NCBI RefSeq assembly: GCF_008919445.1
Contig: NZ_VSLG01000012.1
Span: forward strand, 1-64,000
Reading direction: 5' to 3'
From: Serinicoccus kebangsaanensis
GTDB lineage: Bacteria; Actinomycetota; Actinomycetes; Actinomycetales; Dermatophilaceae
Length of the DNA: 64,000 nt
Shown here: positions 32,956 through 41,240 of the stretch, one piece after another
Layout: every line of letters begins with the position of its first letter
How positions within the stretch are numbered: position 1 is the stretch's first letter
Notes under the pieces: model-generated
Told to the model about the DNA's origin: nothing
The model's input: only the letters and a program-made list of their open reading frames with translations
Databases searched by the model: none
Made by a program: the position numbers and the translations under genes

Positions 32956-33006
32956 GCCGCGGAGACCCTCGGCCCTCCGGTCCACCGACGCACCTCCCCG
33001 TCCGCG

Positions 33007-33047
33007 CAGCGCCCCCTCGGACCGGCTGAGGGTTGACGAGTCGGCTG
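33007..33047 (-). repeat. Copy 3 of the dispersed 3'-end repeat
   Basis: Read on the minus strand, CAGCC occurs at 33047-33043 and 33028-33024 (19 bp apart) around TCGTCAACCCTCAGCC, followed by CGAGGGGGC-GCTG. This matches copy 2 closely apart from a one-base insertion before the final GCTG. It starts ten bases after the stop of the minus-strand methyltransferase gene, so the orientation relative to the upstream gene is the same as for copies 1 and 2. Confidence 0.6.
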
Positions 33048-33057
33048 CCGGACGCGG

Positions 33058-33471
33058 TCACCGGAGGTCCACCTCGCGGAGCGGGTCACCACCGTCGACG
33101 AAGAACCTGCCGCCCGGGGCCAGGGCCGCCGCGACCCGCCGTCGTGCCTCGGCACCGGGGTGGCGGCCGTCGAACACCCCGACCCGGCAGGCGAAGGCGA
33201 GGTCGAAGGGCTGCTCGTCCTCCAGGTCGAAGTCGTCGACGTCCACGCACCGCACCGAGAGCCTGCCCGCGCCGATCTCCGACGCGCAGGACCGCTCCAC
33301 GAGCCGGACACCGCGGGCGGACCGGTCGATGACGAGCACGTGGCCGTCACCGATGCGCCGCGACACCTCACGCGCCGCGGCGCCCGGAGCCCCGCCGATC
33401 TCGAGCACCCGCATGCCCGGGCGCAGCGGGAGCGCGTCCACGACGGCCGAGAGTCGCGCCGAGAGCGTCAT
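33058..33471 (-). CDS. Small class I SAM-dependent methyltransferase
   Basis: A 137-residue methyltransferase. Motif I is MRVLEIGGAPGAAAREV, with Ala-Pro where DxGxG is usual, followed by VLVIDRSARGVRLVE and the FDLAFACRVGVFDG strand. It is short, lacking most substrate-binding additions. The ATG is set by TACGCT six bases upstream. The gene is divergent from the antiporter. Substrate unknown. Confidence 0.72.
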   Translation of the reverse strand: MTLSARLSAVVDALPLRPGMRVLEIGGAPGAAAREVSRRIGDGHVLVIDRSARGVRLVERSCASEIGAGRLSVRCVDVDDFDLEDEQPFDLAFACRVGVFDGRHPGAEARRRVAAALAPGGRFFVDGGDPLREVDLR

Positions 33472-33477
33472 GCCCGC

Positions 33478-33483
33478 AGCGTA
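33478..33483 (-). promoter_or_regulatory. -10 element of a leaderless transcript (methyltransferase)
   Basis: TACGCT on the minus strand, six bases before the ATG at 33471. Confidence 0.45.
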
Positions 33484-33537
33484 GGCCCGACTCCTCGCCG
33501 ACGCGCCGGAGAGGAGTCCTCGGGACGGGGTTGCTGG

Positions 33538-33543
33538 CAGACT
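33538..33543 (+). promoter_or_regulatory. -10 element of a leaderless transcript (antiporter)
   Basis: CAGACT, seven bases before the GTG at 33551. The whole divergent intergenic region is only 79 bases. Confidence 0.4.
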
Positions 33544-33550
33544 GGCGCGG

Positions 33551-35467
33551 GTGACGCCGGCCCCGTATCTCGCCCTGGTGCTCGGGGTCGCGATCCTGTG
33601 CCAGCTCGCGGCATACCGGCTGCGGGTGCCCTCGATCCTGCTGCTGCTCGTCGCCGGGTTCGGTCTGGGGCAGTGGGTCTCCCCGGAGAGCGTGCTGGGG
33701 CGGGACCTGCTCTTCGCCGGCGTCAACCTCTGCGTCGGCATCATCCTCTTCGAGGGGTCGCTGTCGCTGCGCTTCCGCGAGCTGCGCGGACTGAGCAGCG
33801 CCGTGATCCGGCTGTGCTCGGTGACGGTGCTGCTCGCCTGGGGACTGACCACGGCGGCCGGGATCACCGCCGGCGTCGAGTGGCAGCTGGCGCTGCTGAT
33901 CGGGGCGGTGCTGGTCGTCACCGGGCCGACCGTCATCGCACCGATCATCCGGCAGCTGCGCCCCACCCGACGGGTCTCCTCCATGCTCCGCTGGGAGGGC
34001 ATCGTCGTGGACCCGATCGGGGCCATCCTCGCGGTCCTCGTCTTCCAGGCGCTCATCGTGGGCGGCCCCGACGGTGCCCTGGAGACCGCTGCGCTGACCC
34101 TGGGCCGGACGCTGCTCATCTCCACCGTGCTGGCGCTCGCCTTCGGCGTGCTGCTGGAGGTGGCGATGCGGCGCCACGTCATCCCGGACTTCCTCGAGGG
34201 GGTCACCTTCCTGGCCGTCGCGGTGGGGTCGCTGGTCATCTCGAACGAGCTGCAGTCCGAGAGCGGGCTGCTCACCGTCACCATGCTGGGGATCTACCTC
34301 GCCAACCGGCCCGGTCTGCGGCTGGAGCACGTGCGCGCCTTCAAGGAGCACCTCCAGGTGCTCATCGTCGGCGCCCTCTTCGTGCTGCTCGCGGGCCGGG
34401 TCAGTCCCGCCGAGGTGGTGGCGGTCGCGCCGACCGCGGCGATCTTCGTCGTGCTCCTCGTCCTGGTCGTCCGGCCCGCCTCGGTCGTGCTCGGCCTGCT
34501 GGGCACCGAGGCGACCAGGCAGGAGCGGACCCTGCTGGCGTTCATGGCGCCGCGCGGCATCGTCGCGGCCGCCGTGACCAGCATCTTCGCCCTGGAGATC
34601 GAGCACGCCGCCGACGAGGCGCGCGAGCTGGCGGCTCTCGGCGGCGAGACCGCCCAGGAGACCCTGGCCCTGGAGGCCTCGGCGGAGCGGCTGGAGCAGC
34701 TGGTGGTCGAGTCGGCCGGCCTCGTCCCCCTCGTCTTCGTCACGATCGTGGTGACCGTCGCGCTCTACGGGCTGGGGGTCGGCCGGCTGGCGGAGCGGCT
34801 CGGGCTGGCCACCACGACGCCCAACGGCGTGCTCTTCGCCGGCGCCCCGGTCTGGGCCCGGCAGGCGGCGGGCGTGCTCAGCGAGCTCAAGGTGCCGACC
34901 CTGCTGGTGTCGCTCGCCCCGGGGGAGGTGACCCAGTCGCGGATGGCCGGGCTCAAGGTGGAGCGGACGCACATCCTCTCGGAGTATGCCGTCGAGGACA
35001 TGGAGCTCGCCGGGCTCGGGTCCCTGGTCGCGGCGACCCACGACGACGACACGAACTCCACGGCGGCGCGGGAGTTCGGTCACGCCCTGGGGCAGTCGAA
35101 CACCTATCAGCTGCGCCGTCAGGGGGAGGCGCTGCCGAGACGCACGACCTCCGGCCGGAGGGGCGGCGGGGAGGACACGGAGCGGTCCGAGGCGAGCGCG
35201 AAGGAGCAGACGGCGAGCAAGCTCACCGCCCGGGTGGCCTTCTCCCCGCCGATGTCGGCTCCTGAGCTGGACGCCGCGACCCGGGAGGGGATGCAGGTGC
35301 GTCGGACCACCCTCACCGATCAGCACACGCTCGACGACTTCCGGGACCGGGAGCCGGACGCCGTGCTGATGTTCCTCGTGACCGACGGGGTGGCGACCGT
35401 GGTGACACCGCGGACCCAGCTGCCCCAGGAGGGGGCCACCCTGGTCGCGCTGGTCCGCGCCCGGTGA
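33551..35467 (+). CDS. CPA1-type cation/proton antiporter with TrkA-like C-terminus
   Basis: A 638-residue protein. About twelve helices (1-420) include the ion-site segment EGIVVDPIGAILAVLV and GPTVIAPIIRQLRP. The cytoplasmic remainder starts with an NAD-domain-like strand pattern (NGVLFAGAPVWARQAAGVLSELK) that lacks a canonical GxGxxG, followed by an acidic/Ser linker and a further beta-rich segment to the end. It probably exchanges Na+ or K+ for H+. The specificity cannot be told from sequence. Confidence 0.82.
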   Translation: MTPAPYLALVLGVAILCQLAAYRLRVPSILLLLVAGFGLGQWVSPESVLGRDLLFAGVNLCVGIILFEGSLSLRFRELRGLSSAVIRLCSVTVLLAWGLTTAAGITAGVEWQLALLIGAVLVVTGPTVIAPIIRQLRPTRRVSSMLRWEGIVVDPIGAILAVLVFQALIVGGPDGALETAALTLGRTLLISTVLALAFGVLLEVAMRRHVIPDFLEGVTFLAVAVGSLVISNELQSESGLLTVTMLGIYLANRPGLRLEHVRAFKEHLQVLIVGALFVLLAGRVSPAEVVAVAPTAAIFVVLLVLVVRPASVVLGLLGTEATRQERTLLAFMAPRGIVAAAVTSIFALEIEHAADEARELAALGGETAQETLALEASAERLEQLVVESAGLVPLVFVTIVVTVALYGLGVGRLAERLGLATTTPNGVLFAGAPVWARQAAGVLSELKVPTLLVSLAPGEVTQSRMAGLKVERTHILSEYAVEDMELAGLGSLVAATHDDDTNSTAAREFGHALGQSNTYQLRRQGEALPRRTTSGRRGGGEDTERSEASAKEQTASKLTARVAFSPPMSAPELDAATREGMQVRRTTLTDQHTLDDFRDREPDAVLMFLVTDGVATVVTPRTQLPQEGATLVALVRAR

Positions 35468-35538
35468 GGCGTGCGCGACACGCCGCGCGAGCGACCTGAC
35501 GCGTCCCGGCACGGACGCTATGGTGCAGGTGCGCCCAA

Positions 35539-35559
35539 TGTGACAGATGTGATTTGTGA
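35539..35559 (+). promoter_or_regulatory. TGTGA direct repeats upstream of the anchored surface protein
   Basis: TGTGA occurs at 35539, 35548 and 35555 in an AT-richer stretch within the 165-base gap 35468-35632. Repeated TGTGAC-type half-sites are typical of actinobacterial cell-envelope regulators such as MtrA. The spacing here (9 and 7) does not match the MtrA consensus exactly, so the assignment is tentative. Confidence 0.3.
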
Positions 35560-35632
35560 GGTTGTGGTCTCACGTGCGACGGGACGGCCGGTCGCGACGC
35601 GGGACCACGTCGCCGCAGGAGAGGATTCGCCG

Positions 35633-36229
35633 ATGACTTCCAGGACGCTGCGGACGCTGGCCATCGCCGGCGCCACCGGTGCCGCCGTCGTGCTCGCCAG
35701 TCCGGCCACGGCGGTGGACGAGAGCCAGCTGGACGGCTACGACAACGTGAGCTGCGACGTGATGGCGATGCCGGGCACGGCCACCGCGACCTACATCGAC
35801 GAGAGCGTGCACGGCCCCTACCTCGACGGGGACAACGAGTGGGTCGCCCTGACCCTCACCTCGGACGACGGTGCGGTCGAGGTGGAGATGCCGGAGTACG
35901 GCCAGACCTACGACAGCGACGGCGGCGCGGTCATCCGGGAGATCACCCTCTGCCAGGGCACGGCCGTCGAGGCCGCTGACGACGATGCCGCGGCGCAGGA
36001 CGACGAGGACGCCGAGCAGGCACCGGCCGAGGAGCCCTCGGACGCCGGTGCGGAGGCCGCCGACGACGAGGCGGCGGAGGACGAGGCTGCCGGTCCGGCG
36101 GTCGAGACCGGTGGACCGGTGCGGGAGGCCGGTGTGTCGCCCCTGCTGATCGGTGGTGCGGTGCTGGCCGCGGCCGGTGCGGGTGCGGCCGCGATCGGGG
36201 TCCGGCGCCGGGACCTCCAGCGCCGCTGA
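35633..36229 (+). CDS. Secreted, C-terminally anchored surface protein (putative sortase substrate)
   Basis: A 198-residue protein. The signal peptide is about residues 1-28 (to SPATAVDE), then comes a small beta-type domain of about 80 residues with two cysteines (NVSCDVM; ITLCQG). A 55-residue Ala/Asp/Glu-rich spacer follows, then AVETGGPV, a helix (PLLIGGAVLAAAGAGAAAIGV) and an Arg-rich tail. ETGG-helix-basic tail is a sortase-sorting-signal layout. GGAGAGG precedes the ATG. The sortase gene follows after ten bases. Confidence 0.72.
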   Translation: MTSRTLRTLAIAGATGAAVVLASPATAVDESQLDGYDNVSCDVMAMPGTATATYIDESVHGPYLDGDNEWVALTLTSDDGAVEVEMPEYGQTYDSDGGAVIREITLCQGTAVEAADDDAAAQDDEDAEQAPAEEPSDAGAEAADDEAAEDEAAGPAVETGGPVREAGVSPLLIGGAVLAAAGAGAAAIGVRRRDLQRR

Positions 36230-36239
36230 CCGAGCAGTC

Positions 36240-36821
36240 GTGAGCACGCGCCTGCTCGTGCCGACCGGGCTGCTGGTGGGGGCGCTTGGCGTCAGCGCCC
36301 TCGGGGTGCAGGCGGTCAGCGCGATCCAGGGCACGGACGGCCGTCCCGTCCACGCCGAGGGTGACGGGGCACCCACCTGGGTGACGGTCCCCGGTGCCGG
36401 CCTGGACCGAGAGCCCATCGCACCCGAGGGACTGACCCCGCAGGGCACCATCAACCCGGACCAGGGCGAGGCGATCTGGTATGCCGGGTCGGAGCGGGTG
36501 GTCCCCGGACAGGTCGGGACCGCGGTGATCGCGGCGCACGTGACCTACTACGACGAGCCGGACGTCTTCTACGACCTGGCCGAGGTCAGCGACGGCGAGG
36601 TCATCACCGTCGGCTACGGCCACGGCGGCACCCGCGACTTCGTGGTGACCTCCACCCAGCAGGTGTCCAAGGAAGGCCTGCAGCGCAGCGACGCGGTGTG
36701 GGACGACCAGCAGGAGGTCGCCCGGATCGCGCTGATCACCTGCGACCCCTCTCTGGGGCAGCGCAGCGACGGCGGGCAGAGGGCCAACTTCGTCGCGATC
36801 GCCGAGGCCGTCGACGGCTGA
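36240..36821 (+). CDS. Class F sortase
   Basis: A 193-residue membrane-anchored transpeptidase. One N-terminal helix is followed by the class F barrel, with catalytic His in AAHVTYYDEPDVF, Cys in ALITCDPS and Arg in GGQRANFV. The GTG start has no good ribosome site and lies ten bases after the surface-protein stop, so translation is probably coupled. The adjacent protein with an ETGG signal is the likely substrate. Confidence 0.85.
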   Translation: MSTRLLVPTGLLVGALGVSALGVQAVSAIQGTDGRPVHAEGDGAPTWVTVPGAGLDREPIAPEGLTPQGTINPDQGEAIWYAGSERVVPGQVGTAVIAAHVTYYDEPDVFYDLAEVSDGEVITVGYGHGGTRDFVVTSTQQVSKEGLQRSDAVWDDQQEVARIALITCDPSLGQRSDGGQRANFVAIAEAVDG

Positions 36822-36889
36822 CCCTCCGGGATCGGCGTACCCTGGAGACCTCCCCACCGTCGTGACCCTTGTTGAACCGAGGTCTGTCT

Positions 36890-38140
36890 TTGTCGACCCT
36901 GAACGCCGCGTCGAGCTCCACCACCCCCGCGGACACCCACGCCGGACCGCGGCACACCCGCGCCTTCGTCGCCCTGATCCTCGGCGGCGTCGGGATCGGC
37001 GTGGCCGAGTTCGTCACCATGGGCGTGCTGCCGCAGATCGCCACCGGGCTGGACATCAGCATCCCGACGGCCGGGTATGCCATCTCGGCCTACGCCCTCG
37101 GGGTGGTCGTCGGCGCCCCGGTCGCCGCCGTCGGTGCCGCGAGGGCTCCTCGCCGCGCGGTGCTGGTGGGGTTCATGCTGCTCTTCGCCGTGGCCAACGC
37201 CGCCGCCGCCCTGGCCCCGTCGTTGGAGGCGCTGGTGCTGGCCCGCTTCGCGGCGGGCCTGCCGCATGCCGGCTTCTTCGGACTCGCCTCGCTGGTCGCC
37301 GTCTCGTTGGCCGCACCGGGTCGCGGCGGTCGGGCCGTGGGCAGGGTGATGCTGGGGATCCCGATCGCCCTGCTGCTGGGCGTGCCCCTGGGGACCTGGG
37401 CGGGTCAGGTCTTCGGCTGGCGGGTCAGCTACTGGGCCGTCGCCGTCATCGGGCTGCTGGCGGCGGTGCTGGTGCACGTCTGGGTGCCGAGCACGCCTCG
37501 GGACCCGACCCAGTCCCGTCGGGTGGAGCTGCGCGCCTTCGGCAGCAGGCAGTTCTGGCTGACCCTGGCGATCGGGGCGATCGGCTTCGGCGGGATGTTC
37601 GCCACCTACTCCTACATCGCGCCCACCGTCACCGAGGTCACCGGGCTGGCGCAGGGGTGGGTGCCGGTCTTCCTGCTCACCTACGGTGTCGTGTCGATCG
37701 TCGGGACCTGGCTCGGTGGGCGGCTGGGTGACTGGTCCGTGCTGCGGACCCTCGTCCTCACCGGAGTCGGGTCGGCCGCGTCGCTGCTCGTCTTCTACTG
37801 GAGCTCGGGGTCGACGGTCCCGGCCCTGCTCACGGTCGCGGCGATCGGCCTGACCAGCTCGGCCTGGGTGATCGGGCTGCAGCTGCGGCTGATGCAGGTC
37901 GCGGGTTCCGCGCGCACGATCGGGGCCGCGATGAACCACGCCTCGCTCAACGTGGCCAACGCCCTCGGGGCCTGGGTCGGCGGGCTGGTGATCGCGGCCG
38001 GCTACGGCTTCCGCGCCCCGGCGCTGGTCGGCGCCGCCCTGTCCGTGGGCGGTCTGCTCGTGCTGGGCATCTCCCTCCTGGTGCACCGGCACGACGTGGG
38101 TCGCGGCCCGGCCGGCATGTCCTCCCGGCACCACTCCTGA
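36890..38140 (+). CDS. MFS exporter (AraJ/SotB-like DHA1)
   Basis: A transporter of about 416 residues with twelve helices. GGVGIGVAEFVTMGVLPQIA and the export motif LGVPLGTWAGQVFGWRVSYW match the AraJ/chloramphenicol-type exporters. The TTG at 36890 is chosen because GAGGT lies six bases upstream; TTG codons at 36869 and 36872 would add seven or six residues. A -10-like TACCCT lies at 36838-36843. Substrate unknown. Confidence 0.8.
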   Translation: MSTLNAASSSTTPADTHAGPRHTRAFVALILGGVGIGVAEFVTMGVLPQIATGLDISIPTAGYAISAYALGVVVGAPVAAVGAARAPRRAVLVGFMLLFAVANAAAALAPSLEALVLARFAAGLPHAGFFGLASLVAVSLAAPGRGGRAVGRVMLGIPIALLLGVPLGTWAGQVFGWRVSYWAVAVIGLLAAVLVHVWVPSTPRDPTQSRRVELRAFGSRQFWLTLAIGAIGFGGMFATYSYIAPTVTEVTGLAQGWVPVFLLTYGVVSIVGTWLGGRLGDWSVLRTLVLTGVGSAASLLVFYWSSGSTVPALLTVAAIGLTSSAWVIGLQLRLMQVAGSARTIGAAMNHASLNVANALGAWVGGLVIAAGYGFRAPALVGAALSVGGLLVLGISLLVHRHDVGRGPAGMSSRHHS

Positions 38141-38192
38141 CCTGCCAGACTGGCGGCGACCCGTCGAACCGCAGGGGAAGAGGACCAGCACC

Positions 38193-39560
38193 ATGACCGA
38201 CCCGACCACCACACTGCTCATCCTGGGCGCCTCCGGCGACCTGACCCGTCGGCTCCTGCTTCCCGGCCTGGGCACGCTGCTGCGGGCCGAGCCCGACCGC
38301 ACGGTCCGGGTCCTGGGTGCCGACCGGGTCGAGTTGGGCGAGCAGGACTGGCAGGGCATGGTGCGCGAGAGCCTCGCGGAGGCCGAGGTGCCCGAGCAGG
38401 TCGCGGACACGGTCGCGGGGGACGCGGCATACCGGCAGACCGACCTGCTGGAGCGGGACCAGCTGCAGGCGCTGCTGGCGGCCGTGGAGTCTCCCGTCGT
38501 GCTCTACTTCGCGCTGCCCCCCGCGGTCACCGTGAAGGTCTGCGCGCTGCTGGAGGAGCTCGGTGTGCCCGCCGGCACGAGGCTGGCGCTGGAGAAGCCG
38601 TTCGGGGACAGCCTGGAGTCGGCGCAGGAGCTGAACCGACAGCTGCTGCGGGTCGTGCCGGAGGGAGACATCTTCCGGATCGACCACTTCCTGGGTGTCA
38701 ACACCATCCTCAACCTCATCGGCATCCGCTTCGCCAACCGGCTGCTGCAGCCGATCTGGTCGGCGGAGCACATCGAGCGGGTGGAGATCTCCTACGACGA
38801 GACGCTGGCGCTGGAGGGGCGGGCGGGCTACTACGACCATGCCGGGGCGCTGATGGACATGATCCAGAGCCACCTGCTCGAGATCCTGGCCTTCTTCGCG
38901 ATGGAGGCACCGGCGACGATGCACGCCGAGGAGATCCGCGGGCTCAAGGCGCAGGCGCTGCGCGCGACGCGGGCCTGGAAGCACGACCCCGTGCAGGCCT
39001 CCAGGCGTGCCCGCTACACCGCGGGGGAGATCGAGGGTCGGCAGATCCCGGACTACGCGGCGGAGGAGGGGGTCGACCCCGAGCGGGCGACCGAGACCCT
39101 GGCGGCCCTGACCGTCCAGCTGGACAACGCCCGGTGGGCGGGTGTGCCCTTCGTGCTGCGCTCCGGCAAGGCCCTGGGCGAGGCCGCCAAGCGCGTGGTC
39201 GTCACCTTCCGCGCCCCGGCGCACGTCCCGGCGGGGCTCAAGGACACCCCCGCACCCGACCGGCTGGTGCTCGAGCTCAAGCCGGGCAGCGTCGGGCTGG
39301 AGCTGTCCATGAACGCCGAGGGGGACCCCTTCGAGCTGGAGCAGAAGTCGCTGCACGCCGAGCTGGGCAAGCCCCGGATGCTGCCCTACGGCGAGATCCT
39401 CGGGGCCATCCTCGACGGCAACCCGCTGCTGACCATCCGCGGGGACGAGGCCGAGGAGCTGTGGCGGATCGTCGAGCCGGTCCTGGCCGCGTGGCGCGCC
39501 GACGACGTGCCGCTGGAGGAGTATGCCGCCGGCTCGGACGGCCCCGACGGCTGGGAGTGA
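38193..39560 (+). CDS. zwf: Glucose-6-phosphate dehydrogenase-like protein
   Basis: A 455-residue protein of the G6PDH family, with nucleotide-binding LLILGASGDLTRRLLLPGL, the EKPFG motif and the substrate motif RIDHFLG. In true enzymes that motif continues GKE. Here Lys is Val169 and Glu is Asn (LGVNTI), although the catalytic His165 is kept. No opcA, tal or gnd gene adjoins it. It may be a divergent paralogue of the housekeeping enzyme. A ribosome site (GGGGAAGAGGA) precedes the ATG. Confidence 0.78.
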   Translation: MTDPTTTLLILGASGDLTRRLLLPGLGTLLRAEPDRTVRVLGADRVELGEQDWQGMVRESLAEAEVPEQVADTVAGDAAYRQTDLLERDQLQALLAAVESPVVLYFALPPAVTVKVCALLEELGVPAGTRLALEKPFGDSLESAQELNRQLLRVVPEGDIFRIDHFLGVNTILNLIGIRFANRLLQPIWSAEHIERVEISYDETLALEGRAGYYDHAGALMDMIQSHLLEILAFFAMEAPATMHAEEIRGLKAQALRATRAWKHDPVQASRRARYTAGEIEGRQIPDYAAEEGVDPERATETLAALTVQLDNARWAGVPFVLRSGKALGEAAKRVVVTFRAPAHVPAGLKDTPAPDRLVLELKPGSVGLELSMNAEGDPFELEQKSLHAELGKPRMLPYGEILGAILDGNPLLTIRGDEAEELWRIVEPVLAAWRADDVPLEEYAAGSDGPDGWE

Positions 39561-39601
39561 GGTTCGGCTGTCCTCGGCTGACCGGGTGGGCCGGCGGCGA
39601 G

Positions 39602-39607
39602 TACGGT
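39602..39607 (+). promoter_or_regulatory. -10 element of a leaderless transcript (ferritin)
   Basis: TACGGT, seven bases before the ATG at 39615. Confidence 0.4.
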
Positions 39608-39614
39608 CTGGAGC

Positions 39615-40126
39615 ATGCAGATCCACGACACGCTGAAGCCCGCGTTCGACGACCAGATCACGCTGGAGATGGCCGCCTCGACGGTCTACCGCCAGCTCGC
39701 CATCGAGATGGACGTGCAGGACCTGCCCGGGATGGCCGGCTGGCTCCGGCGCCAGGCGGACGAGGAGCTCGTGCACGCCAACCGGTTCATCGACCACGTG
39801 GTGGACCGTGGCGGCCACCCGAGGGTCGGGACGATCCAGGCCCCCGCGGTGGACACGCCCACCCCGCTGGCCGTCTTCGAGGCGGCGCTGGCGCACGAGG
39901 AGAAGGTCTCCCAGTCCATCCGGGACCTCTACCTCGCCTGCGAGAAGCAGGGCGACCTGGACTCGCGGCCGCTGCTCAACTGGTTCCTCGAGGAGCAGAT
40001 CGAGGAGGAGGCCACGGTCGGCGAGATCGTCGCCCAGGTGCGTCTGGTCGGCGAGGACGGTGCCGGTCTGCTCCGGTGGACCGGGAGCTGGGCGGGCGCA
40101 CCGAGAGCTCCACCGAGCCCGCCTGA
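39615..40126 (+). CDS. Ferritin, with an apparent C-terminal frameshift
   Basis: A four-helix ferritin. The ferroxidase-type residues lie in TLEMAASTVYRQLAIEM, ADEELVHANRFIDHV and EKVSQSIRDLY, with EEQIEEEATVGEIV in helix 4. The frame that starts at 39615 reads GLLR and then TGSWAG, running on to 40382 across the opposite-strand peptidase gene. One base away, the sequence from 40076 reads VDRELGGRTESSTEPA and stops at 40126, which is the usual ferritin ending. A one-base loss near 40077 restores LLR-xDRELGG. The end given here is that of the restored protein (about 170 residues). Confidence 0.75.
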
Positions 40127-40129
40127 GAC

Positions 40130-40771
40130 TCAGGCGGGGAAGCCCAGGAGCAGCAGGGTCGCCGCGATCATGTGCGGCCCGAAGGCCACCATCGAGGTGC
40201 GCCCGGCCCGGCGCAGCAGCACCAGCGCCACGCCGAAGGCGGAGGCGCCCAGGAAGGTCGCGACCGTCCCCAGGATGACGTGCGCCCACGAGGCATACCC
40301 CAGGAGCATGCCGAGCGAGGGGGCCAGCTTGACGTCCCCTCCGCCCATCGCCCCGCGCCCCACGAGGACGAGCAGGCCGTAGAACGCGCCGAGGGCCAGG
40401 CCCGCGAGCAGCGCCCTGCCGATGTCACCGGCGCCGCCCTCGACCAGGCCGACCAGGGTGATCGCGGCGGCCACGACCAGCAGCAGCGGCAGCGTGACCC
40501 GGTCCGGGAGCCGCTCGACGTCCGCGTCGACGGCGGCGAGCCACAGCAGCGGAAGGGTCAGGAGCAGCAGCGCGCCCAGGAGCCAGGGGTTCTCCGGCCA
40601 CCAGGCGCTGGTGATCCAGGCCCAGGAGAGGGCCGTGCCGGGCACGAGCAGCCAGGCCGACCGTCGCGGCAGGTCCTGCTCCTCCTCGAGCCGGTGAGCA
40701 CCGCGGACGACGACCCGGCGCAGGATCTCGCCGACCACGGCGCCCAGCAGCGCCGCCGCGGCGAGGACCAC
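40130..40771 (-). CDS. Type IV/Flp prepilin peptidase (TadV/CpaA-like, A24)
   Basis: A membrane protein of about 213 residues. The two catalytic aspartates are in AVDADVERLPDRVTLP and GGGDVKLAPSLG, the A24 signatures. It would cleave Flp pilin and TadE-type pseudopilins after Gly. The GTG at 40771 follows the upstream stop directly; the start could lie further upstream. It closes the minus-strand series that begins with the Tad genes and is the only prepilin peptidase in the window. Confidence 0.8.
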   Translation of the reverse strand: MVLAAAALLGAVVGEILRRVVVRGAHRLEEEQDLPRRSAWLLVPGTALSWAWITSAWWPENPWLLGALLLLTLPLLWLAAVDADVERLPDRVTLPLLLVVAAAITLVGLVEGGAGDIGRALLAGLALGAFYGLLVLVGRGAMGGGDVKLAPSLGMLLGYASWAHVILGTVATFLGASAFGVALVLLRRAGRTSMVAFGPHMIAATLLLLGFPA

Positions 40772-40772
40772 C

Positions 40773-41240
40773 TCAGCGCTGCCCGACCAGGCTGCGCGTC
40801 CGGAAGCGCAGCGGGGCAGGGGGGTCGACGCTGACGAGCAGGGTGCCCAGGGCGACCTCGGCCATCCACCGCGGCAGCTCGATCCACCCGCGCGCGCTGG
40901 TGAACATCTGGGCGTCACCCAGGGCCAGCACCAGACCGCTCCAGAGCAGCCAGCCCAGCGCGCCGGCGAGCAGGCCGGTGAGGAGGTAGTTGGTGCGTTC
41001 GGTGACGACGCGTCGCGCCCGGAACGCCCGCCCGGCGAAGATGCCGGCCATGGCGCGGAAGAGGGAGGAGAGGACGGACAGCGCCCCGAGCACCACGATG
41101 CTGTCCAGGTAGATCAGCGCGCTGGCGAAGAACGGCGCGACGAACAGCGAGGTGGCGGTGTTGATGATGAGCACCGCGACGGCCCCCACCAGGACACCGA
41201 CCCAGGACACCTGCGGGAGACGATCAGCCCTCGACGGCAT
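40773..41240 (-). CDS. Uncharacterised four-helix membrane protein
   Basis: A 155-residue protein with four hydrophobic segments (about 12-35, 40-62, 85-107 and 125-142) and an Arg-rich C-terminus. No family is recognised. Its start overlaps the upstream lipoprotein gene by 17 bases and it runs into the prepilin peptidase gene, so a role in pilus assembly or peptidase support is a guess from context. Confidence 0.6.
   Translation of the reverse strand: MPSRADRLPQVSWVGVLVGAVAVLIINTATSLFVAPFFASALIYLDSIVVLGALSVLSSLFRAMAGIFAGRAFRARRVVTERTNYLLTGLLAGALGWLLWSGLVLALGDAQMFTSARGWIELPRWMAEVALGTLLVSVDPPAPLRFRTRSLVGQR

Noticed and set aside
40127-40382. Extension of the ferritin frame beyond 40126
   Set aside because: The extra residues are Pro/Ser/Arg-rich, match no ferritin, and lie antisense to the prepilin peptidase gene. 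The canonical ending is present one frame over.
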